64,000 bases of DNA from Hermodice carunculata (GCA_964020975.1 OZ026613.1:121969679-122033678), one strand, 5' to 3'. Counted from the first letter of the stretch, positions 24,216-35,099 are shown. The notes: generated by a model not told the origin, from the sequence alone. Translations and numbers: made by a program.

Positions 24216-25332
24216 ATATTTTCTTGCAAACGCTATTTTCGATAAACATGCCTTATTAAAGTAACCTTTTCCGAGGAAAGGTTGACAAAGAAAATCATTA
24301 TACCAGTCACGGAAGACAAAATAAGTAAAAAATATAAATAAATGAAAATAAAAAATCATCAAAACAACATATAACCAAAAGTCAAAGTCCACTGTTATAA
24401 CGTGCAAACGACATTTAAGATAACCTCCAAGACTACTGAGCATGCAGAGGGAAGATGTACTCCTGGCCAAAAACATCCCCCAACCGAAGAAAAAAGCCAA
24501 ATTAAAAAAAGAAAATAAAAAAAAATAAAAATACAGGCATCCCCCCCCCCGTCAACATTGTATATGTGTTTGTGGATATTTGTGTGGAATTAAATTTATT
24601 TTACCAGCGTTTTTATTACCTCTTTTGGGAGGATGCGTTGGTCATGGAAAGGTCCTTTTTGTTTGTGTGAAGGCTTCAGGTATCAGTAGCGGGTGTGACC
24701 ACCATGCGTCTTCAAAAAAACCTGGACCCTCTCTGGCATGCTGCCGTCGAGCTTGACAATCTGGATTGGGGGAGTATGGTTCCACTGGTCTGTGAGCCGC
24801 TGTGCCAGTTGGTCTAAGGTGGCTACAGGTTCGTCATACTAGCCGCTCACTTGACGGCCAAGATCCAGCTTTCATCTTGCCTTTTATAGTTTCATAAAAA
24901 TAATAGTCCCACCTTCGGGACGGTACTGTGCCCCCAAAAGGGTATATGTAGTGCTTTTTACATGCAATTTTTTCACATAAGACTGTGTCAACATGCTATA
25001 TTTTTCCCAAATTACGGGTCAAAATTCTACATTTTTCCCAAATGTGGGTCAAAACTCATGCATATTGCAAGGAAATCGATTTATATGTAATCAAATCTGT
25101 TGATGTGTCTCCCTTTTGAAGAAAAAAAGGGGAGGGGATGTTAAAACTCTGCAGTGGGTTGAAAATAGGGGGTCTTTCCCACGGCACCTCTTTACCTACC
25201 ACTGTTTAGGGAGTAGCTGTCTGGGTTCCCATCACCTCTGTACAGCTGACCTGTAACACCCAATTCTCTTGGCAACCCCAGACTGGGAGAGACCAGCCTC
25301 TAATATGCAAATATTCCTACCTCTTTAGAACT

Positions 25333-25515
25333 GGGAGAGCTGTGATCGAGTAGCCCACAGGCCATGGTATCATGTGAATTTACACTGATCCTTGGGAGAG
25401 TTGTGATCGAGTAGCCCACAGGTCATGGTATCATATGAATTCACATTGATCCATGGGAGAGCTGTGATCGAGTAGCCCACAGGTCATGGGCCATATGAAT
25501 TTACATTGATCCTTG
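25333..25515. repeat. 61-bp tandem repeat, three copies
   Basis: GGGAGAGCTGTGATCGAGTA begins at 25333, 25394 and 25455 with few differences, each followed by GCCCACAGGxCATGG. Confidence 0.9.
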
Positions 25516-25790
25516 TGTTGCCAGTAGCCCCTTGTAAAACCCATCAGCACCGCAATACGAGCCACACTTTTTGCACCTTCGTGGCTGTTATCTCATTTCC
25601 AGGACATTGTCTTTTTGTGAGACTGCTCAGACTTACTCTTAGCTATCCTGCCCATTTAAGGCCTACATAACAGTCCATGTGACGCATATTTTCTATGCAA
25701 ACCTATAGATATTTAGAGCAGCCTATGTTAACCCATTGGGGTGCCTATGCCTTGGGTTTTGTTTTTAGTTTTTGTTATATTTTGTTTTTT

Positions 25791-25926
25791 ACGGAAGCCA
25801 TATAGGGTACATAAGAAAATATTTTTTCAGCAGGTGAATACTCAAAATAAAAGTCGAAAGTTTTATCTTGAACATTCGACTTTTGATAGAAAAGAGTTTT
25901 TTCTATATACCCTATATGACTTCCGT
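25791..25926. repeat. 136-bp near-perfect palindrome (foldback/MITE-like)
   Basis: The left arm ACGGAAGCCATATAGGGTAC matches the right-arm reverse complement ACGGAAGTCATATAGGGTAT. Near the centre, AAAAGTCGAA pairs with TTCGACTTTT. The arms are about 60 bp. No target duplication could be fixed because both flanks are T/G-rich. Confidence 0.75.
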
Positions 25927-26173
25927 TGTTTTGTTTTTGCGGCCAGGAGTGTATGTAACACAATATATGATACTACTGAGCAGGCCACAGACCACAGTTA
26001 TAAATGCTTCTATTTTACATATAAGCATTTTCCAGTCCAAAAAATCAGCATTTTGGTATTTTGAAATTCCGTGAATGGTATTTTACAGATAAAAATGTCA
26101 GAAAAAGTGGATGGATTTTTGTCATATAATTCCCAGCTGGTTAATTTGTGATAATTGAAATACGAAACAACAC

Positions 26174-26300
26174 CTGGATGTCAGCTTTATACAGGTGTAT
26201 GAACTGTGCTGTTGCCAGGGTCACATCATTGTCCTTCCCCACCATAAAGTTCCCACCTGGCCTGGAAGACAGCGCATCTATATGACCACCAATGAAGCAA
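26174..26300 (-). CDS. Tentative exon 4 of the SOUL/HEBP2-like gene
   Basis: An AG at 26302-26301 and a donor CCAG|GTG at 26174 bound 127 bp. Joined to the AG left over from exon 3 it reads S-C-F-I-G-G-H-I-D-A and stays open for 42 codons. The F-x-G-G piece sits where SOUL proteins have their F-G-G motif after VFVR. The polypyrimidine tract is weak and the rest of the exon matches the family poorly. The expected C-terminal motifs (GYDSP, NEVW) were not found in the window. Confidence 0.35.
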
Positions 26301-26563
26301 CTCTGTGATCCAGCAAACCTGACTTAGCTAACTTTATTTAAACAGAAGGTACAGCATGCTGAAAACACAGCATTTTCACAATTACAGACTATCTCCGTTG
26401 GGATGCGCAATCAGCCAATCACAACTGTAGTCTGTAACCAGCATACAGAGCAGGTGATACTTAAGACAACACCTAGAGATTGCTGAGCATGTAGAGCAGA
26501 TATTTGGCACTCTCTACCAATGTGGATTGAGTGAAAAAATTCTAAGAACTTCAGAAAGTTTAC

Positions 26564-26725
26564 CTGACAAACACGGTGAAAGCTGGTCGCTTCTCCAAGA
26601 CAACAGATGGATGGGGTTTGGTGGATTGTTCTGGTGGGCGCTGGGAATGTAGAAAGACATGGTCCTGTTTGTTGTCCCAAAGCTAACTCTCATTGCCACA
26701 GGCACTGTCATGCCCATGTTGGTGC
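26564..26725 (-). CDS. Exon 3 of the SOUL/HEBP2-like gene
   Basis: The acceptor CTGCTTTCAG precedes 26725 and the donor GTCAG|GTAAAC follows 26564. Entering in the phase left by exon 2 it reads G-T-N-M-G-M-T-V-P-V-A-M-R-V, then FYIPSAHQNNPPNP, the hallmark M-T-x-P-V and F-Y-x-P segments of SOUL heme-binding proteins. The next conserved part, HPSVVLEKRPAFTVFVR, is present but in the next reading frame. The register changes at a run of C (AACCCCATCC, about 26619-26628), where one more C would keep the frame. This is a sequencing or assembly slip in a homopolymer, an allele, or a disabling mutation. Confidence 0.8.
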
Positions 26726-26984
26726 CTGAAAGCAGAATTGCATGACAAAACAAAGTATTCTGGGGTAAATAAGCATGCGAGACATTTGAAAGAAGTAGAT
26801 GTTATTGTAGGCTCTCGATAATTATTTTTTTTGCCCAATTGAAATACGCATGAAGTTAAAGGAAAAACAGGTCAAGATAAAGTTAACAAAGGCACACATA
26901 CACATGTACCAGGGCACTGTATTAATTTCGACTAGGCTGAAGTAAAACGGATCATGACAGGAACAACCTGGTTTGACTTCGAAG

Positions 26985-27380
26985 GAAAAATACTCAGAAC
27001 GTAAGCGTACTATCTCTCAGAATATAGTACCGTAAGTGAACATGTCTGTCAATTTGGTAAGCCTATCACTCAGAACATAGTGGTTAAGCCTATTATTCAG
27101 AACGTAGAAGGTAAGCCTATCACTCAGAAAATAGCAAATCATTTTATCATACAATTATGAACAAAAAACAAGTAATACATGTAAAATAACAAGGTCACTT
27201 CATAATGGGCACTATAGAACCATCATTTGCACGAGAGGATTAAGGGTTGCACCATAAAGATGTGTAAGAATTACAAATAGAACATGGCTTCATAGAACAT
27301 AACTGTACGTCTGGAAAGAAACAATATGATACGTTTCGCGTTATCTATTACGCAACGGGATTAAGGATTGCACCATAAAG
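26985..27380. repeat. Degenerate tandem repeats within SOUL intron 2
   Basis: Units with TAAGCCTATCACTCAGAAxA recur four to five times at 26990-27130. At 27180-27400 the pattern GGATTAAGGxTTGCACCATA plus AAGATxxGTAAGA occurs twice, about 134 bp apart. Confidence 0.6.
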
Positions 27381-28429
27381 ATAAGTAAGAGTTAAAATCT
27401 CCATAGGATACAGGCTCCGAAACACATTCTGAGTAGTTATCCGCTGAATACCGTTACATATATTTGGGCTAATATAGTTTATGTCAAAATTGTACAGAAG
27501 AATGTGAATAAAGTAGGTCCATATGTATACAGGTTAGACAGCGACAGGTTAGCTTATGGAGTGTAGACAGTTCGGACTATGGAATAGGGTAATGACTACC
27601 AGGAAGTGGTTCTGGATGACAAGACACAAATACAATAGAACAAGACTGTATGTCTATACATTAAGGTGTACGCTGTTATCATTGGAGTCATGAAAGAAAG
27701 AGAAGAGTAGGCAGCTCTCAACATGACTTTGTTTGCAAAACACACCTGAAGTGTTCAGATGGATAAGTGCCCTTTGACTTCGAGGTCAGTCTTACTCACT
27801 TGGCCATGTTGTGAAGCTGCGTCTCTACTCTGCACATACCAAAGACATGTTATAATGGGTGTTGGAGAATCCTGTCAGACCTCCAAACTATGGCTGACCC
27901 AACGGTAAGTTGGCTCTGTTCAAATCCTCCTTATAATTCTTGCTGTAGAACTGAACACTTACAAATGTCCCAAGATAAAAAATAAATGCAAGACAGTTTG
28001 ACACACGTTGCCATAGTCCCTGGTCACTGCACTCTGCTCTCTCCCAAATGACTAAATTGGCTACTATTTCAGAATTGTGCAATACAAATGCCCAGACCCA
28101 TAACTGAATAAACCTTGGTGTAAACAATATCCATTCAGACCTGACAATGAGTGGTTTGGGGGGAAGAGGAAAAAGTCGAAAACAAAGTGTACTGCACAAC
28201 AAACCACATTTATTTCATTTCACATGATCATAATCTATTTTTCTTGAATTACACAGAAATATTACGATTTGTCGAGTTCTGAGGTTCGATTTGTTTTCTT
28301 TGGCTTCAACTTGGCTTCCATCTCTAGGTCCTGAGACATGATGGGGGAAATGTCTGGTAATGTCCTCTTTCGTTTTGTAATTTTGTTTCCTCCTTTTTGT
28401 GGACGGGGAAGATCCCAAGGCGAAACCAA

Positions 28430-28830
28430 GGTTTTCGTGAACAAAACATTGGGTTTTGTCAAAATATAACAAACTGAGGGTTTTGTGATCAAAACGCAGA
28501 GTTTTGCTCTGAAACTGTAAGTTTCATGCTAAAAACCCCAGGTTTTGCTACAGAACCCAAGGTTTTGTACCTAACCCTAAGTTTTGTTCATAAAACCCAC
28601 GGTTTTTGTTTTTTGTTTTTGTTTTTTTTTTTTTTTTTTACAAAAGGCCATAGTTTTGTAGCAAAACCCAGGGTTTTGACGAAAATCGTATGAAAATTCA
28701 ATAACTAGCCAAAACCCATACTTTGTAAAACCCCGGGTTTTGCCGACGAAATCCAGGTGATAAAACATATGGTTTTATTAGCGAAACTCAGGGTTCACTA
28801 CAAAACCCATTGTTTTGTGAAAGGAATTCG
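28430..28830. repeat. Array of alternating GGTTTTG and CAAAACCC blocks
   Basis: About fifteen short blocks of GGGTTTTG/GGTTTTGT and their complements CAAAACCC/AAAACCCA alternate every 20-30 bp, so the tract is rich in short inverted repeats. It includes a T-run at about 28622-28639. It lies in SOUL intron 2. Confidence 0.8.
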
Positions 28831-29583
28831 TGGTTGTGTGAAGTCTTGAACAATATAACTTCCATACATGCAGCCTTTAGTTTCTTGTTAATTCAACGTT
28901 TTTATATTATTGTAACGAGAAAAAATCGTGTATCTTTAACTCAAATTCTTTATATGAGATGTGCCATAATTCTATTTGATGCCCCCACTGGGGTTGCATA
29001 TGGATTTGCCCTTGTCCGTTCGTCTGCTTTTCTGACATTAAAATCGCAGACTTCTGTTGCATGTATCTAAAAACGATTTCAGGGACAATTATGAAACTTG
29101 TGGGAACATTTATCAATATATACAAGTATGCACCTGGGGTTTTGTTTGTTTCTTGGATGAATTATTGTCTGTTTATTAATCACTAATTAACTTAGAGAGA
29201 ATGTGTATTCGACATTAGACTTGTCAGATTTGTATCGCATGTATCCCATAAAGTATTTCAGGTACACATACGAAACATGGTGCGGATATTAATCAGTGTA
29301 TGACGATGTGCTCCTGGGATTTTGTTTGTGTCTTGGACTAACCTCTAAAAATTAAACATTAATTAGTGAAAATGTTAATTTGACGTTTAACTTGTCAGAT
29401 TTGTGTTGCACATATCTCAATACATTCTTCATACAAGGCTATCAATCCTCAGAGTATAATTTATCAGTATATGAATATATGCACCTGGGGTTTTGTATAT
29501 GTCTTGGGCCAATTTTGTCTGTGAAGCAGGCCTTCTACAAAAACAGAGTCTGCTTTGCAGGCAAGGGTTAATTATCCTCTGTA

Positions 29584-29593
29584 GTAGGTACCC

Positions 29594-29683
<90 letters not shown>

Positions 29684-29695
29684 GTACCTACCATG
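29584..29695. repeat. (TA)n core inside an inverted repeat
   Basis: GTAGGTACCCATATATATA on the left and its exact reverse complement TATATATATGGGTACCTAC on the right enclose the (TA)n tract, making one palindrome of about 110 bp. Confidence 0.85.
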
Positions 29696-29904
29696 GATGA
29701 CTGATTTTACCCTAGGCCCTCAGTTGTTATCTTGTGTAACGAGCATATGTTCCTAATAAACCCCAGCGTATAGTCACGTAGACCACTAGGCTGAAAGCCT
29801 TTATCAACAAAAGGTAATCGGAACCAAGTATGTAATTGTAAAAATGAAAAAAAAATATTCATTTAATTTTTATTAATAAACAAATACAGCTATTCTGTAT
29901 TTGA

Positions 29905-30390
29905 CAGCTGATTTCTTGAAACTATTGTTTCCTTAAGCATACAGCTGACTTCTTGAGACTATTGTATTCATATGCCTAGAGCTGACTTCTTGCAACTATT
30001 GTATTCATAAGGCTACATCTGACTCATTGCTCCTATTGTATTCATAATCGTATACCCCATTCTTGCAGCTATTGCATTCACAAGCCTACAGCTGAATTCT
30101 TGAAACTATTGTGTTCATGAGCATACGGCTGACTCCTTCCAACTATTGTATTCATTAGCATGCAGCTAACTGCTTGTAACTATTGTATTCATGAGCGTAC
30201 AGATGACTCCTTGCAACTATTGTATTCATAAGCGTACAGATGACTCCTAGCACCTATTGTATTCATAAGCCTACAGCTGACTCCTTGCCACTATTGTATT
30301 CATAAGCCTATAGCTGACTTCTTGAAATTATTGTACTCATAAGCTTACAGCTAGCTGAATTCTTGAAACTATTGTATTTATACGGATATA
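29905..30390. repeat. 37-bp minisatellite, about 12 units
   Basis: The unit GCTGACTCCTTGCAACTATT plus GTATTCATAAGCCTACA repeats with a 37-bp period and moderate divergence, inside SOUL intron 2. Confidence 0.9.
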
Positions 30391-30609
30391 TCTCTGTAAT
30401 ATATACATCTACTGGATTTATAAGACACGATGCAACCCTGATTGATAATATTCTTATAAATAAGTAAGCTACTTACAAAAGCATTGACAAAAAGTAATAT
30501 ACAGGAATTATATATGATATATTCTGTCTTCCATTCTTCCCATATGTACACTTTCCAGGCAAGTGTGTAGATACCCTCTTTCAACATTAAATTATGGTGT
30601 GTACTTTAC

Positions 30610-32628
30610 TCCATTCAGGGAGTACATGTTCAATGGCGGGCGGGTTACCTGCCTCAACAATGTGGGTTAGTACATTTTAATGGCGTACACGTTGCCTGCC
30701 TCAACAAAGGTAGTACATTTTAATGGCGTACAAGTTACCTGCCTCCTCAACAAAGGTAGTACATTTTAATGGCGTACAAGTTACCTGCCTCAACAAAGGT
30801 AGTACATTTTAATGGCGTACAAGTTACCTGCCTCCTCAACAAAGGTAGTACATTTTAATGGCGTACAAGTAACCTGCCTCCTCAACAAAGGTAGTACATT
30901 TTAATGGCGTACAAGTTACCTGCCTCAACAAAGGTAGTACATTTTAATGGCGTACAAGTTACCTGCCTCAACAAAGGTAGTACATTTTAATGGCGCACAA
31001 GTCACCTGCCTCAACAAGGATAGTACGTTTTAAATGGCGTTCAAGTTACCTGCCTCAACACTATGAGGTAGTACATTTGTAATGGCGTACACGTTACCTG
31101 CCTTAATACTATGGGGTAGTACATTTGTAATGGCAGGCAAGTTACCTTCCTCAACACTATGAGGTGGTACATTTGTAATGGCGTACACGTTACCTGCCTC
31201 AATACTATGGGGTAGTACACTTTACTGGCGGGCAAGTTACCTACCTCAACACTATGAGGTAGTACATTTGTAATGGCGTACACGTTACCTGCCTCAATAC
31301 TATGGGGTAGTACATTTTACTGGCGGGCAAGTTACCTGCCTCAACACTATGAGGTAGTACATTTGTAATGGCGTACACGTTACCTGCCTCAATACTCTGG
31401 GGTAGTACATTTTAATGGCAGTGGTGCCAACCCGAGAGTGTTGTAAATCAGTAAGATTCAGCGATGGAGCGCAGATATCGAGCCGGGGGGTGCGGGAGGG
31501 GGCAGGGCCCCCGTCCCGTCAAAGGCGATTTTTTTTGAAAATGTAACTGAAATGGAACCATTAGGTGCATTATTTTTTAAATTTTGCAGGTTTCTTTTAA
31601 AGTTAAAACTTTGCCATTTCTAGTGCAGAATCTGAAAATCATACCATAATATAAAATAAATTTTCCTTCGTATTTTTTTAAATTGTAGAGAGACAGCAAA
31701 GTTAACAAATTATCAATAATAATTACTTGATATGATCTTATTGTATATAACTAAGACGTGTTACCCATCATTTCAATTATACATGTATGCTAAATATAAG
31801 TTTTTCCCGTATTATCTTTTGTAAAGTCCGTAAGGTTTTGTTCTTGATCCGTGTGACGTAAGCTCACTGTGTAAAAGCCTGATATTCCGTACAACTTACG
31901 GGAATTCCGTAAGAGTTGGCAACACTGTAATGGCGGGCAAGTTACGTACCTCAACAGTATGAGGTAGTACATTTGTAATGGCGGGCAAGTTACCTGCCTC
32001 AACACTATGAGGTAGTACATTTGTAATGGCGGGCAAGTTAAGTACCTCAACAGTATGAGGTAGTACATGTGTATTGCGGCCAAGTTGCCTCTCGCTGCAT
32101 TATGAGGTGGAACATGTTTACTCTTTCAGTGCCTCATTTTGGATTGAGTAAACAGCTTTCCTCATCGCGGTATGGGCGCATTGCATGTTACCTCTCACTG
32201 CATTATAAAGTGGAACATTTTAAATTGCACGTAAGGTTCTTCTTTAGCATTACAAGGCGATATATATTCAATGACATGGAGGTTTACCTGTGTCAGTATT
32301 ATGGGTGGTACATGTTTAATGTCGTGCAAGTTATACCTCTCTTAGTATTATTGGGTGGTATATGTTTAATAACGTGCAAGTTATACCTCTCTTAGTATTA
32401 TGGGACGGAATATGTTTAATGGCGTACAAGCTATACATCTTTCAGTATAATAGGGTGGCACATCTAATGGCGTTCAATTTATAGTTGTTTATATTGTTCA
32501 TATACCTCTCTCAGTTGCGGTGGTGCAAGCTACCTCTCTCGTCAAAATGAGTAAGTGCATATTCAAAGGCGTGCAAGCTACCTCTCTCGTCAAAATGAGG
32601 TAGTGCATATTTAAAGGCGTGCAAGTTA
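30610..32628 (-). repeat. Splice-donor-containing minisatellite filling the 5' part of SOUL intron 2
   Basis: On the minus strand the intron starts GGGG|TAACTTGCACGCC-like at 32630/32629 and the same junction is repeated downstream. Proximal units of about 48 bp read ACGAGAGAGGTAGCTTGCAC, duplicating the last exonic bases (ACGAGAGG) together with the donor. Farther in, units of 43-53 bp read GAGGCAGGTAACTTGCCCGC followed by CATTxxAAATGTACTACCTC. At least a dozen keep an exact GGCAGGTAAC, a consensus-quality 5' splice site. The array is broken by the element at 31419-31927. Confidence 0.8.
31419..31927. mobile_element. 509-bp non-autonomous DNA transposon with 6-bp target duplication
   Basis: The left end is CAGTGGTGCCAACCC and the right end, reverse-complemented, is CAGTGTTGCCAACTC. 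TAATGG occurs immediately left (31413-31418) and right (31928-31933). Minisatellite units continue on both sides, which fixes the borders. The interior is T/A-rich after a G/C-rich stretch at about 31480-31520 and has no coding capacity. The CAGTG-type ends recall hAT elements, but those usually make 8-bp duplications, so the superfamily is left open. Confidence 0.8.
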
Positions 32629-32629
32629 C

Positions 32630-32756
32630 CCCTCTCGTTGTTGCCAAACATATATCTGAACAGTTTGAAGAAGAGCCCTGCATTTGAGAACAAGCCTCGA
32701 GAGGTGGCGTTGGCTCCCACCCACCAAGCCTCCTCGTAACGCCGCACTTGATAGGC
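32630..32756 (-). CDS. Exon 2 of the SOUL/HEBP2-like gene
   Basis: The acceptor TTTTGCAG precedes 32756 and the donor follows 32630 (AGGG|GTAACT). Phase 0 in and phase 1 out agree with exons 1 and 3. It encodes 42 residues starting AYQVRRYEEAWWVGA and ending GLFFKLFRYMFGNNER. The Y-x-V-R-x-Y, W-V and F-x-x-L-F-x-Y-x-x-G-x-N motifs are the core signature of the SOUL family, which binds heme or related tetrapyrroles. The donor sits at the start of the intron-2 minisatellite. Confidence 0.88.
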
Positions 32757-33294
32757 CTGCAAAACGGATACCTCATGGTCAAGTTGGTGAGAATTGTCTG
32801 GCGACTAAGTGTACACTATGAAGCGGCCAACAGGGTTAGGCTCTGCCACAAGAATTTTCAATGAATAAGAATGAGGTCTTTGTTGTGTAAACCTAACGAT
32901 ACAGCAAATAGACTAGGAAAAAGTTTTGTTTCAAAGCAAATCTGTCTGTGTGCCTTCAAAAGTTGTAAGTAATAAATGCTAAAACATTTGTCCCCTGGGG
33001 AATTCACATTCCATTAAGCTTAATGCTGGATGAAAGTTTAAAAGTCCAAATGACCTTGGCAATGCAATTTGCAAGCGACCTGTAAATTTCAATATGTACA
33101 GTGATACAATACTCACAATTTAAGCCCCATGTGAACCACATCAGATGAAAATTGACCAAGTTATGGTACTATTTTATGAAACTTTCAAAGGAGGTTACAT
33201 ATTCTTACAAAAATGTGCAGCGTTGCAATACCTACAATTTGAGTCCAACTTGATAAGAATTGGATAGATATTGGCCAAGTTATGGCTAAATGAA

Positions 33295-33490
33295 ACTTTC
33301 AAATGTCCAAATGACCTTGACCTTTGACCTTCAGAGGTCACATGTAAGTTTTAAAAAAAGGTGAAATAACCTTTGACCTTGAGATGACCTCTATCTGAAG
33401 TGAATCTTGACCTTTAAAATGACATTTTGATCTTAAATTGACCTTTGACCTTGACATGACCTTGACATTTCAGATGACCTTTGCCTTGCT
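33295..33490 (+). repeat. Cluster of AGGTCA/TGACCT half-sites
   Basis: About fifteen TGACCT-like words in 200 bp, including TGACCTTGACCTTTGACCT, which contains a DR0 followed by a DR1 arrangement of nuclear-receptor half-sites. It lies in SOUL intron 1. The same motif density is a general property of the repeats in this window, so regulatory function is not implied. Confidence 0.6.
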
Positions 33491-33504
33491 ATGATCGAAC
33501 TCCT

Positions 33505-33790
33505 GTACACTCGGAACCACATCTACTATAGTATATAAGATATTGAAGATTTAAAACTTTAATTACCTCTCATTTGCGTAATTTTGAAAAGCATGACCTC
33601 TCATCATAAAAGCAAGGCTTCATCTATAGAAGTATAATTGCGCCAAGTTTGGAGTTTCTACGTGTAATACTTTTCAAATGAAATGTCGGACAAATTTGCC
33701 TGTGAAGAAAGAAGCAAAGACAGAAAGAAGAAAGAAAGTAAGTGAGAAAGAATGAAAGAATTCCTAGAAAAACAATATATCTGTGTTGGC
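33505..33790 (+). repeat. Interspersed repeat family A, 3' part, copy 3
   Basis: Shares CTCATTTGCGTAATTTTGAA, GCCAAGTTTGGAGT, AAATGTCGGACAAATT and the following purine tract with copies 1 and 2. Confidence 0.7.
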
Positions 33791-34171
33791 ACACATTCAT
33801 AAAAATTGAAATCGAGTGACAAAAATTATGGTTACTTTCTAGAATCACCTTTGTGGTCATTATGTAAACACTTTCTTGTGTCTGTTTTGTTTTGTGGTCA
33901 TACATGGACACTAAATAAAGCAGCTCGCCGTCACCATCAGAAGGTATTAAGATATATCGGGCTCATCGTCTTAGTCTTGAAGCAAAACGCATTGAAACAA
34001 ATGACATTGAACATCCGGGTATTTTGGTCGTTTTGAGCACAAGAAGTCTCATGCGAACGTCCATACTTTAGTTGTCTTACTTTCTCTCTCTCAGTCCAGA
34101 GCCCAATCACTTCATTCTCGAAGCAGCACTACAATATTCCCACAAACATAATAAAGCTCCCAATTATGGTC

Positions 34172-34174
<3 letters not shown>

Positions 34175-34238
<64 letters not shown>
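34175..34238. repeat. (GA)n microsatellite abutting the SOUL intron-1 donor
   Basis: On the minus strand the intron begins GTAAGT and passes directly into (CT)n for 64 bp. Confidence 0.95.
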
Positions 34239-34243
34239 CTTAC

Positions 34244-34381
34244 ACCTGCATCTCTGATTAGTTTGAAACGAGGACACTCAAATGATTGACAAAAGTCAGG
34301 TTTCTTCCAAGCCGGCTTGGTGACTGGAGAAGAATATACCGCGGCGGCCACTAGCACCAAAATCAGCAAACACTTCAGCAT
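34244..34381 (-). CDS. Exon 1 of a secreted SOUL/heme-binding-protein-2-like gene
   Basis: The exon opens at ATG 34381 and encodes 46 residues: a Lys-Cys-preceded hydrophobic signal peptide (LLILVLVAAAVYSS), then PAWKKPDFCQSFECPRFKLI. The D-F-C-x-x-F-E-C-P-x-F pattern just before the SOUL fold is typical of invertebrate heme-binding protein 2 relatives. The Cys pair is expected to be extracytoplasmic. An upstream in-frame ATG at 34414 exists, but the 34381 start places the signal peptide at the very N-terminus. The exon ends in phase 0 with GCAGGT|GTAAGT. Reading on past the donor only gives a Ser-Leu run from the microsatellite. Known or proposed roles of the family are tetrapyrrole binding and transport. 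Exon 2 follows 1.5 kb away. Confidence 0.85.
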
Positions 34382-34479
34382 CTTGGTCCACAGACAACTG
34401 CTTGGCAGAAGCAAAATTAATGATTTTGTTGTTGATACAACAAAGGTGCCGTTTCGTGCAAATAGAGTGACTGATTGCT

Positions 34480-35061
34480 ATGGCTTTCACGTCTAAACTG
34501 ACTTAATTTTGGCTGTTATTATCATATTAACGTGTCAGCATCTGTACATTGAGCCCAGAGAGCAGAGAGTACATAGTCTGATGACTGACGGTGATAACAA
34601 CCGACGGGGACATGGGCCCCTTAACTTTTATCAATCTTGATCTGTTTACAAATGATAAAAACTCAAACTGGTAGTTGGCTGCTTTATCACCTTTATAGAT
34701 ACACAGCTAGATAGATAATCTTTAATTACGGTCAGTTTGTACAACAAACATCACGGGTTACTGTAATACTTGTAACAAACATATTATGAACATAAATGTA
34801 AACCCTCATAAAATGACATCCGTACATATATACAGGATAAAAGTTCAGGGCGCGTTTGTCCAATTTTCCAGGACCAGTACAAAAAGGTAATTGGAGAAGT
34901 GAAATTTTAAAGTACTTGCCCTGTCGGACAACTAAAAACTTCCCTCACATATATTCCTGTTTCAAAAAATGGAGAAAATGACCACATTCAGAGCCTTCGC
35001 GACTCGCTATGTACTGGCAATTACTGCTGTCCGTGTGTACACACACACACACACACACACA

Positions 35062-35099
<38 letters not shown>

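Noticed and set aside
27888-28202. 104-residue minus-strand open frame with hydrophobic segments
   Set aside because: Lies in SOUL intron 2 without splice sites or a recognisable family, and its length is possible by chance.
28430-28830. Interstitial telomere
   Set aside because: Blocks alternate strand and vary in spacing, and the words differ from the animal TTAGGG repeat.
32069-32395. 108-residue open frame
   Set aside because: Lies across degenerate copies of the intron-2 minisatellite, with no splice sites or family.
34112-34243. Ser-Leu-rich extension of the SOUL exon-1 frame
   Set aside because: This is intron 1 read through the (CT)n tract. A strong donor ends the exon at 34244.
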